Assembly: GCA_905208635.1 (NCBI GenBank)
Contig: CAJLPX010000026.1
Span: 1 to 27,705 of the forward strand
Origin: an uncultured Collinsella sp.
GTDB taxonomy: Bacteria > Actinomycetota > Coriobacteriia > Coriobacteriales > Coriobacteriaceae
Direction of reading: 5' to 3'
DNA: 27,705 nt
Numbering within the stretch: position 1 is the stretch's first letter; each line of letters starts with the position of its first letter. This document shows positions 14,086 to 20,713 of the stretch, piece after piece. The translations under genes and the position numbers were made by a program. Under the pieces are notes generated by a model. The model saw only the letters and a program-made list of their open reading frames with translations. It did not search any database and was not told where the DNA came from.

Positions 14086-15525
14086 ATGAGCGACGGAAAG
14101 AAAAAGCTTTCCTTCTTGACGGTCATTTCGACCATCATCTGCGTCGTCTTCGTTTGCGAGGCCGCCGCTCCTGCTGCTGCCATTGGCAACCAGCAGTTCT
14201 TCTGGTGGATCTTCCTGATCCTGACCTTCCTGCTTCCCTACGGCATGGTTGTCGCCGAGCTCGGTACCACCTATGACGGCGAGGGCGGCATTTACGACTG
14301 GGTACGCGATGGCCTGGGCGACAAATGGGGCGCCCGCATCTCGTACTACTACTGGGTCAACTACCCGCTGTGGATCGCCTCGCTGGCTACCATGTTCCCC
14401 GACATTTTGGGCATGGTCTTTGGCGTCGAGTTCAACTTGATCGCCAAGATGGGTATCGATCTTGCCTTTGTGTGGATCGTCTACCTCATGGGCCGCTCCA
14501 AGGCGGCCGACTCCGAGTGGGTCCTTAACGGTGGCGCCATCATCAAGGTCGCCGTCGCCGTTATCGTTGGCGCTTTGGGCATTTGGTATGCCATGGAGAA
14601 CGGTTTTGCGAACGACATGTCCGCTGCCACCTTCCTGCCCGAGCTCACCAACACCAACGCTCTCGGCTACCTGTCGATCATCATCTTTAACTTCATGGGC
14701 TTCGATGTCATCTGCACCATGACCGACGACATGGCCGATCCCGCTCGCGATATCCCCAAGGCTATCATCGTCGGTGGCCTGTCCATCGCCGTGATCTACC
14801 TGTTCGCTGGCTTTGGCATCGGCGCCGCCGTGCCGGCCGACTCCATCGATCCCGACTACGGCATGATCGTCGCAGTCCAGACCATGGTGGGCGACTCCAT
14901 GATCTTTAAGGTCATCTGCATCGCCTTCCTGATCACCCTGTTCGCCAGCATGGCCGCTTGGTCCTTCGGCGTTAACTCCGTTGCTCGCTACGCTGCCGAG
15001 CACGGCAACATGCCCAAGGTCTTCGCCTCGATGATTTCGGATGAAGACATGCCCAACGGCGCCAACCTGGTCAACGCCGTCGTTGCCTCCCTGGTGCTGT
15101 GCCTGCAGCTCGTTCCCATCGACGCCATCTCCAACGGCGTCTTCTGGATGCTCTTCGGCACCTCCGTCGTCTTCCTGCTGCTGACCTACATCCCGATGTT
15201 CCCGGCGTTCCTCAACCTTCGCAAGAACGACCCCGACCGCGAGCGCATCTTCACGTTCCCGTTTAAGGGTGCCATGATGAAGGTCATGCTGGCCATCCCT
15301 TGCATCGAGCTGATCCTGGCCATCGTTGCAACGCTGGTGCCGCTCTCCGCCGCTGAAATTGGCGACAAGCTCCCGATGATCGTTATCTTCATCGTGCTTC
15401 TGCTCATCGGCGAGGTTGTCCGCGTCGTCAGCGCTAAGGGCCGCGAGACCGAGTACAAGGGCCTCACTCCCGAGCTGGCAGCTCAGCGTCTCGCTGAGGA
15501 GGCCGCCGAGGCCGAGGAGAACTAG
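14086..15525 (+). CDS. aguD: APC-family agmatine/putrescine antiporter
   Basis: 479 residues with about 12 hydrophobic segments. The N-terminal FLTVISTIICVVFVCEAAAP then AAIGNQQFFWWIFLILTFLL with the AELGTTYDGEGGIYDWVRDG segment is typical of APC-superfamily amino acid/polyamine exchangers. The C-terminus is a charged Ala/Glu tail (LAEEAAEAEEN). GAAGGAG precedes the ATG. Between ptcA and agmatine deiminase this corresponds in position to AguD, which imports agmatine in exchange for putrescine. A paralogue of similar length follows the deiminase at 17640. Codon bias is as strong as in ptcA. Confidence 0.88.
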   Translation: MSDGKKKLSFLTVISTIICVVFVCEAAAPAAAIGNQQFFWWIFLILTFLLPYGMVVAELGTTYDGEGGIYDWVRDGLGDKWGARISYYYWVNYPLWIASLATMFPDILGMVFGVEFNLIAKMGIDLAFVWIVYLMGRSKAADSEWVLNGGAIIKVAVAVIVGALGIWYAMENGFANDMSAATFLPELTNTNALGYLSIIIFNFMGFDVICTMTDDMADPARDIPKAIIVGGLSIAVIYLFAGFGIGAAVPADSIDPDYGMIVAVQTMVGDSMIFKVICIAFLITLFASMAAWSFGVNSVARYAAEHGNMPKVFASMISDEDMPNGANLVNAVVASLVLCLQLVPIDAISNGVFWMLFGTSVVFLLLTYIPMFPAFLNLRKNDPDRERIFTFPFKGAMMKVMLAIPCIELILAIVATLVPLSAAEIGDKLPMIVIFIVLLLIGEVVRVVSAKGRETEYKGLTPELAAQRLAEEAAEAEEN

Positions 15526-15610
15526 AGCACCCGGTTCTGGGGCTCCAACCCTCCTCGCGTACCAACGTGCGCTTCGTCGGGCTTGTCGCTCCCGACTCCG
15601 GGCACTCTAG
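15522..15610 (+). other. Branched stem-loop after aguD with GCGTACC-type inner hairpin
   Basis: CTAGAGCACCCGG (15522-15534, overlapping the aguD stop) pairs with CCGGGCACTCTAG (15598-15610) with two mismatches. Inside is GCGTAC-CAAC-GTGCGC (15557-15572). The same inner motif, CTCGCGTACCAA.GT.CGCTTCG, occurs after aguA at 17145-17166 inside other outer arms. Confidence 0.6.
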
Positions 15611-15655
15611 CCTCTTTGGAGACGTGCCCAAGCGACAGGTTTGCTAACCATTCCC

Positions 15656-15863
15656 TGGGGTGGGTGTGAGCGATAGCTCCGGTAACCACCGCCCACCCCA
15701 ATCTCTCTTCCGTATCCTTCGTGCGTTTTGTCTCCGCGCACTTGGTTACGTCGTCGCTTGCCGGTGCGATTCCGTGAAAACCGGCGCCGGGCGCCCCGAC
15801 CTTTGCCGGGGAACGGGCGCCTACCATCTCTTGGTTTTAGGCTGCGGGTAACCCGCCCGCAGC
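15656..15863 (+). ncRNA. Structured leader upstream of agmatine deiminase
   Basis: Three stems fit in the ~230 nt before the aguA ribosome site: TGGGGTGGG (15656-15664) with CCCACCCCA (15692-15700); AAAACC (15777-15782) with GGTTTT (15833-15838), enclosing GGCGCC/GGCGCC and CCCC/GGGG; and GCTGCGGG (15841-15848) with CCCGCAGC (15856-15863). The last ends 18 nt before GGAGG. No T-run follows. It may be a cis-regulatory or stabilising RNA; I know no riboswitch class it matches. Confidence 0.4.
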
Positions 15864-15892
15864 AAGCGATCGTTCGATTTGGAGGAAATCTT

Positions 15893-17098
15893 ATGCGTAC
15901 GATCACCGAGTCCGAGTCCACCCCCAAGGCCGACGGCTTCTTTATGCCCGCTGAGTTCGCCCCGCAGGATCGCGTGTGGATGGGTTGGCCCCACCGCACC
16001 GACACCTGGGCCCACGGCGCCAAGCCGGCTCAGAAGCAGTATGCCGCCATCGCCCGCGCCATCGCCGAGTTCACCCCGGTTACCATGTGCGCCAACCAGG
16101 TCGACTATGCCAACTGTAAGGCCATCTTCGAGGAGGACGAGAACGTCACCGTCATCGAGATGACCACCGACGACGCCTGGTTCCGCGACACCGCCGCCAC
16201 CTACGTCATCAACGGCAAGGGTGAGAAGCGCGCCAACCATTGGCACTTCAACGCCTACGGCGGTCTCGTCGACGGCCTCTATTTCCCGTGGGACAAGGAC
16301 GAGCAGATCGCCCTCAAGATGGCTGAGCTTTCCGGCTGCCGTCGCTATCGTCCCGATGACATGATCCTCGAGGGCGGCTCCATCACCGTTGACGGCGAGG
16401 GCACCCTTGTCGTGACCGACCAGTGCCTGCTTTCCCCGGGCCGCACCTGCTCTGCGGTGCTCGAGGAGGAAGAGGATCCCGAGTCCATCTGGCCCAAGTT
16501 CAAGAAGAAGTTCGAGCCCTGGAGCGAGGAGCTTCGCGCCTACATGGACGAGCACCTCAAGGATTACCTGGGTGTCGAGAAGGTCATCTGGGTCAAGGAG
16601 GGCATCGACCCCGAGGAGACCAACGGCCACATCGACGACGTCGCCACGTTCATCGCCCCGGGCGTCATGGCCTGCATCTGGACCGACGATCCCGAGTACC
16701 CGTTCTACGAGCAGTGCCACGCCGCCTACGAGACCCTCTCCAACGCCGTCGACGCCAAGGGCCGCAAGATGAAGGTCTACAAGCTCTGCATGCCCGTGAA
16801 CCCGCTGTTCATGGACCAGGCTTCCTGCGACACCATCGACGCCGACGAGAACGCCGAGCCGCGCGTCCCCGACGAGCCGCTGATCGCCTCCTACATGAAC
16901 TACCTCGTGACCAACCACGGCGTTATCGTCCCGCAGTACGGCGACGAGAACGACCAGCTGGCCGTCGACACGCTCCAGAAGATCTACGACGAGGTCTGGG
17001 GCGAGGGCGTCTACAAGTGCGTCGGCGTTCAGTCCGAGCAGGTCGTCTTCGGTGGCGGCAATATCCACTGCATTACGCAGCAGGAGCCGTCCGCTTAA
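15893..17098 (+). CDS. aguA: Agmatine deiminase
   Basis: 401 residues from the ATG at 15893, which has GGAGGAAA at 5-6 nt. It hydrolyses agmatine to N-carbamoylputrescine and ammonia in the cytosol, the first step of the pathway completed by ptcA. Guanidino-modifying fold signatures: DDAWFRDT (about residues 92-99), the His of ETNGHIDDVATF, and the nucleophile Cys393 in GGGNIHCITQQEP at the C-terminus. Compared with the usual 365-370 residues it is about 30 longer. The excess is an acidic/basic segment after SPGR at about 186-214 (LEEEEDPESIWPKFKKKFEP), where typical enzymes go straight into the next helix. Strong C-ending codon bias. Confidence 0.95.
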   Translation: MRTITESESTPKADGFFMPAEFAPQDRVWMGWPHRTDTWAHGAKPAQKQYAAIARAIAEFTPVTMCANQVDYANCKAIFEEDENVTVIEMTTDDAWFRDTAATYVINGKGEKRANHWHFNAYGGLVDGLYFPWDKDEQIALKMAELSGCRRYRPDDMILEGGSITVDGEGTLVVTDQCLLSPGRTCSAVLEEEEDPESIWPKFKKKFEPWSEELRAYMDEHLKDYLGVEKVIWVKEGIDPEETNGHIDDVATFIAPGVMACIWTDDPEYPFYEQCHAAYETLSNAVDAKGRKMKVYKLCMPVNPLFMDQASCDTIDADENAEPRVPDEPLIASYMNYLVTNHGVIVPQYGDENDQLAVDTLQKIYDEVWGEGVYKCVGVQSEQVVFGGGNIHCITQQEPSA

Positions 17099-17111
17099 TC
17101 GTCTGACTTTC

Positions 17112-17197
17112 CGAGGCACCCCATCTCGCCGCTCAAACCGTCGCTCGCGTACCAAAGTACGCTTCGCTCCTCTTTCGCGGCGACCTGGGGCACCTCG
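17112..17197 (+). other. Branched stem-loop after aguA with GCGTACC-type inner hairpin
   Basis: CGAGGCACCCCATCTCGCCG (17112-17131) pairs imperfectly with GCGGCGACCTGGGGCACCTC (17177-17196), and GCGTAC-CAAA-GTACGC (17147-17162) forms a perfect inner hairpin. The architecture and inner motif match the element after aguD. Confidence 0.6.
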
Positions 17198-17294
17198 AAA
17201 ACCCAGCCGATCAATCGGACGGTCGGTGAATCGGACCATCTTGGGGCATTGATGGCTGATTTGCTTGATGTCTTGGTCGGTTGGGTTTTCTTTG

Positions 17295-17331
17295 GGCACT
17301 CCGTTGCCTCCACATCGGAGTGCCTTTTTTT
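17295..17331 (+). terminator. Intrinsic terminator after agmatine deiminase
   Basis: GGCACTCCG (17295-17303) pairs with CGGAGTGCC (17316-17324) followed by TTTTTTT. This is the first convincing T-run after ptcA, so the main agu transcript probably ends here and the second antiporter is transcribed separately or by read-through. Confidence 0.85.
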
Positions 17332-17336
17332 CTTTG

Positions 17337-17419
17337 ATTGAATACGCGTCTGGCCTGGGATTTTTTGCGGGTTAGGCCAATTGTTCGCTTGAATTTCCCA
17401 GGTCAGACGCGTCTTCAAT
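17337..17419. repeat. Hairpin element with 24-bp arms around ACGCGTCTGRCCTGGGA
   Basis: 17337-17360 and 17396-17419 are reverse complements at 22 of 24 positions, around a 35-bp core (17361-17395). It lies directly after the terminator. Same layout as the elements at 146, 6772, 11332, 11412, 25321 and 26407, with its own arm sequence. Confidence 0.78.
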
Positions 17420-17544
17420 TGCCGAAAGTTCCCGGTCGCGAACGCGGCCGTTTTGATCGGAGTATCTATGTACCAGCGTATCGTTATCTACACGCGCCTG
17501 TTCCGCGAGCGTTGGTCCAATAATTGCATCCTCTCTTCTCTTTG

Positions 17545-17632
17545 GGATGGCACCTGCACCGGTGACGCGGCCTGCAACCCTACCTTGGGCTGCGCCTTCG
17601 GTACAGATGCCATCCTTTTTGCTGTAGGGGGA
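17545..17632 (+). promoter_or_regulatory. Leader hairpins that can hide the ribosome site of the second antiporter
   Basis: GGATGGCA (17545-17552) pairs with TGCCATCC (17608-17615); alternatively CCCTAC (17578-17583) pairs with GTAGGG (17624-17629), covering part of the GGGGGAG ribosome site (17626-17632) of the ATG at 17640. The two pairings partly enclose each other, so a translation switch is possible. No gene is seen in 17420-17639. Confidence 0.35.
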
Positions 17633-17639
17633 GCGTGCC

Positions 17640-19049
17640 ATGGCAGGTAAAAAGTTCTCCCTGATCGAGGTCATCCTTTCGGTTATCTGCGTCGTGTTTA
17701 CCATCGAGGCGGCGGCTCCGGCATCTGCCATGGGCAACGTGCAGTTCTTCTGGTGGATCTTCCTTATCATTACGTTTTTGCTTCCCTATGGTCTGGTGGT
17801 GGCCGAGCTGGGTACGGCGTTTGATTCCGAGGGCGGCCTGTACGATTGGGTTCGCTTGGGCCTGGGCGACCGTTGGGGCGCCCGTTGCTCTTGGTGCTAC
17901 TGGGTTAACTTTCCGCTGTGGGTGGCAAGTATCGCCTGCATGTTCCCCAGTGTCATTAATGCGGTGTGGGGTATCGAGTTTTCACTCGGGATCCGAATTG
18001 CCATCGAGATTGCCTTTGTGTGGGGCGTCACGGTCATGGCAATGCAGCCGGTTGCCGAGGCCGATTGGGTCATGGACGGCGGCGCCGTCATCAAGGTGCT
18101 CATTACCGCCGTGGTGGGAATCATCGGCATCTGGTTTGCCTGCAACAACGGCTTTGCCAACGACATGTCGTTTAAGACCTTCATTCCAGATCTGGGCGAC
18201 ACCAATTCGTTGACGTACCTATCGATTATCCTGTTCAACTTTATGGGCTTTGAGGTGGTCGCGACCTTTGCCAGCACGATGAAGAACCCGTCGCGTGATA
18301 TCCCCAAGGCGGTTATTGCCGGTGGCGTGGCCATTGCGGCGATCTACATCATCTGTGGCATTGGCATTGGAGCCGCGGTTCCCACCGAGCATCTTTCACT
18401 CGATTCGGGCATTGTGGACGCAGTCGCCGCTATGGTGGGGCGCACCCACCCGCTGACGATGGTCGTGGGCGTGGCCTTTTTGGTGACGCTGTTCGCCAAT
18501 ATGATCTGCTGGAGCTTTGGCGTCAACAACGTAGCGAGCTATGCCGCGCGCCATGGCAACATGCCGCGTCCCTTTGCATTGGTGTCCAAAAAGACCGGCA
18601 TGCCCAACGGCTCGGCGCTCATTAACGGCTGTTTTGCCAGTCTGGTGCTGCTGCTCCAGATTCCGCTGGGTGAGGGTTCCGACGTCTTTTGGGTCTTCTT
18701 CTCGATGAACGTCGTCTTTCTGCTCATGAGCTATATCCCCATGTTCCCAGCGTTTTGGCGTCTGCGCAAGCACGATAATCGCTCGCGTGTGTTCCGTGCG
18801 CCTTTCGAGGGCAAGGTGCTCGCGGTGGCGCTTGCGATTCCCGTGGTGGAGCTCGTGCTTTCGATTGTTGCTACGATTGTGCCGCTCAACAGCTCACCTG
18901 CCGAGATGGCAAAGTTGCCGATTCTCGCGGGCGTAGTGATTGGCCTGTTATTGGGCGAGGTTTCGCGCCTCATATCGCGCCGCGGCCGAAGCGTCGACAA
19001 TCCCGGCGTTGGTGCACGGGGGTCAGGTTACTTTGCACCAAAACAGTAA
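17640..19049 (+). CDS. APC-family amino acid/polyamine antiporter, paralogue of AguD
   Basis: 469 residues, about 12 hydrophobic segments. It aligns by eye with the 14086 permease over its whole length: shared EAAAP.-A-.GN.QFFWWIFLI, LLPYG.VVAELGT, EGG.YDWVR.GLGD.WGAR, NGFANDMS and IIC/IL-FNFMGF segments. The loops and C-terminus differ: here it ends in a basic/Gly tail instead of an Ala/Glu helix. Codon choice is less biased than in the first copy, so it is probably expressed at a lower level. It occupies the place where other agu operons carry the carbamate kinase gene. It may exchange a different polyamine pair or act under other conditions; the substrate is inferred only from the paralogue. 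Confidence 0.85.
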   Translation: MAGKKFSLIEVILSVICVVFTIEAAAPASAMGNVQFFWWIFLIITFLLPYGLVVAELGTAFDSEGGLYDWVRLGLGDRWGARCSWCYWVNFPLWVASIACMFPSVINAVWGIEFSLGIRIAIEIAFVWGVTVMAMQPVAEADWVMDGGAVIKVLITAVVGIIGIWFACNNGFANDMSFKTFIPDLGDTNSLTYLSIILFNFMGFEVVATFASTMKNPSRDIPKAVIAGGVAIAAIYIICGIGIGAAVPTEHLSLDSGIVDAVAAMVGRTHPLTMVVGVAFLVTLFANMICWSFGVNNVASYAARHGNMPRPFALVSKKTGMPNGSALINGCFASLVLLLQIPLGEGSDVFWVFFSMNVVFLLMSYIPMFPAFWRLRKHDNRSRVFRAPFEGKVLAVALAIPVVELVLSIVATIVPLNSSPAEMAKLPILAGVVIGLLLGEVSRLISRRGRSVDNPGVGARGSGYFAPKQ

Positions 19050-19085
19050 GCGCCGCGAGTTGCGCAGCGCTTGGTGCATCTTGGA

Positions 19086-19277
19086 TTACTGTTCGCGGTG
19101 CTCGGGATCGGAAACGAGCTTAGGCGCAAAGAAGGGGACGTGGCCCAGATAGGGGCAGCTGTCCGAACGCTCTTCGACGACACAGGGGACGTCATTGTAG
19201 GTAAGTGAGTCGCTCAGGTGGACGATGGCCTTGGCGGCAGGAGCAACGAGTATTTTGAGCGGTGCGATAGGCGCCAT
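19086..19277 (-). CDS. Small conserved-looking ORF, unrecognised
   Basis: 63 residues from the ATG at 19277, chosen over an upstream one at 19292 because AAAGGAG lies 5-6 nt before it. It begins MAPIAPLKILVAPAAKAIVH, with two Cys in the middle and an acidic-polar C-terminus. No signal peptide or TM helix. It is divergent from the second membrane LuxR gene, across a 128-bp gap with a 20-bp dyad, and convergent with the second antiporter. The ribosome site and promoter position favour a real gene. No family recognised. Confidence 0.5.
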   Translation of the reverse strand: MAPIAPLKILVAPAAKAIVHLSDSLTYNDVPCVVEERSDSCPYLGHVPFFAPKLVSDPEHREQ

Positions 19278-19315
19278 GGCATCTCCTTTCATCGGTGAGA
19301 CACAGCTTGTTTATC

Positions 19316-19335
19316 TAAACGATACAGTACGTTTA
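19316..19335. promoter_or_regulatory. 20-bp dyad TAAACG-N8-CGTTTA between divergent genes
   Basis: TAAACG (19316-19321) and CGTTTA (19330-19335) are exact reverse complements around 8 bp, giving a 20-bp site, the usual size of a LuxR-type operator. It lies 70 bp before the second membrane LuxR gene and 39 bp before the small minus-strand ORF, and shares the TAAAC half-site with the arrays at 12687 and 20481. Confidence 0.5.
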
Positions 19336-19405
19336 ATCGGTGAGTCTAATCTTGCGGCAAAGAATCTGTCAACATCCTCACGGCATCTAGACAGGGGAGG
19401 CGGGC

Positions 19406-20398
19406 ATGAGTTTCGCGTTCTATATCTACACCACGATTATCATGGGTGTGGCTCTGGTGACCAGTGCCGTGGCATTGGTGGTTTGGCTCATGACGCGCCG
19501 TCGCGACAGCCTGGTGGCCGCGGCGGGCTTTTTGCTCTACATGCTCGATATGTCGGTCATTTTTTTTGACGAGTACAATCGGCTCAAATACGACTACGCT
19601 GTTACCTTTAGCGAGCCGTTGCAGCACCCCTTGCTGCGCTGCGTGCTCGGTATTGCCATCTATGCCTGCGTGGTACTGTGGATGTTTGCGCGCTTGCGCA
19701 AAAGGCCGACGTCGCGCATGCTCGGACTTGCTATCGTGCCGTTTTCAATCTTGCAATTGGTGCTGGTGCCTCGCAGCGGTGCTGCCGGAGAGATGCAGCA
19801 GTATCTCTTTTGGCTCACGCGTGACCTGGGCAATGTAGGATGTCTTGCCTATGCCGCCTGGCATTACCGGCACAGGGCCACGCGTGTTGAGAAACTCGAC
19901 CTCGACCGCTCAAAGCTCTTTTGGAAGGTGGCACTCGTTCTTGCGTTTTGCGTAATCGCCGAGGACACCTACATGATTTTGCTCTGTCGCCCCGACTCTC
20001 AAAACCCCGTCATCAGCCTCTTTTTGTGGTATCTGTCCGAGCGCAATATCTCCGAAAACGTGCTGCTCATGGCATGCGCGGTCCAACTCTTTTGCCAGTT
20101 TAGCCATATCCTGCGCGTGTATGCCCGTCATCCGCGTGCCGATGAGGACGTGGCGGCCGAGAGCGCACGCTCTGGGGACGATCTAGCATCACGCGTTGTG
20201 ATCTATGCCGATGCCCATAAGCTGTCGCGGCGCGAGCAGGAGGTGCTCACGCTGGTGCTGAAGGGCAACGACGCCCAAAACATCGCCAGCGAGTTGGTCA
20301 TCAGCCCTGGCACTGTCAAGGCGCACTTGCATCGCATCTACGTTAAAAGCGGTGTCTCCAACCGAGATGACCTCATAGATGCCTTTTGGCGTTCCTAG
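19406..20398 (+). CDS. Membrane LuxR-family regulator, paralogue of the AguR-like protein
   Basis: 330 residues. Seven or so hydrophobic segments precede the LuxR-type HTH at about 270-325: HKLSRREQEVLTLVLKGNDA, then LVISPGTVKAHLHRIYVKSG. Its middle section shares AEDTYMILLCRP and LWYLSERNISENVLL with the aguR-like protein, so the two are paralogues by duplication. GGGGAGG lies 6 nt before the ATG. It precedes an amidohydrolase and a MATE exporter on the same strand, with TAAACC sites between it and them, so it probably senses a ligand connected with those two genes. Membrane-embedded LuxR sensors of this type are multiplied in Coriobacteriia. Confidence 0.85.
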   Translation: MSFAFYIYTTIIMGVALVTSAVALVVWLMTRRRDSLVAAAGFLLYMLDMSVIFFDEYNRLKYDYAVTFSEPLQHPLLRCVLGIAIYACVVLWMFARLRKRPTSRMLGLAIVPFSILQLVLVPRSGAAGEMQQYLFWLTRDLGNVGCLAYAAWHYRHRATRVEKLDLDRSKLFWKVALVLAFCVIAEDTYMILLCRPDSQNPVISLFLWYLSERNISENVLLMACAVQLFCQFSHILRVYARHPRADEDVAAESARSGDDLASRVVIYADAHKLSRREQEVLTLVLKGNDAQNIASELVISPGTVKAHLHRIYVKSGVSNRDDLIDAFWRS

Positions 20399-20480
20399 TC
20401 CTATTCTTCCTTGCATGCGGGTCTTGCCGTGTGGGCGGGCACGCCGTTGGGCGTAATGACGCGGTAATAATCTCAGACAA

Positions 20481-20517
20481 TAAACCTGCAGGTAAAGCGT
20501 GTAAACCTGCTTAAACT
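20481..20517. promoter_or_regulatory. TAAACC direct repeats upstream of the amidohydrolase
   Basis: TAAACCTGC occurs at 20481-20489 and again at 20502-20510, 21 bp apart (two helical turns), followed by TAAACT at 20512-20517. The first is part of the palindrome ACCTGCAGGT, and ATAAACCTGCAGGT differs by one base from the reverse of a site before ptcA. Confidence 0.55.
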
Positions 20518-20580
20518 GACCGTTTGCGATCCCTGGCCTTGGCACGGATTTGCCCCTGTGTATCAATGGGTGTAGCGCGA

Positions 20581-20651
20581 AGCCGCGGACGTGGGACAGA
20601 CGTCCGAGCACGGCTTGTAGGCACGCGCCGATGCGGGAGCGCTACGCTCCC
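20581..20651 (+). other. Hairpins in the leader of the amidohydrolase gene
   Basis: AGCCG (20581-20585) with CGGCT (20611-20615) encloses GGACGT (20587-20592) with ACGTCC (20600-20605); a separate stem GGGAGCG (20635-20641) / CGCTCCC (20645-20651) follows. No T-run. Apart from this and the TAAACC sites, 20399-20713 holds nothing I recognise. Confidence 0.4.
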
Positions 20652-20713
20652 AACCGAGTGCCCACGCGGGCGGTGCGTCCGCGTTGCAACCAAAGATGCC
20701 TGAGGAGGCTCAC

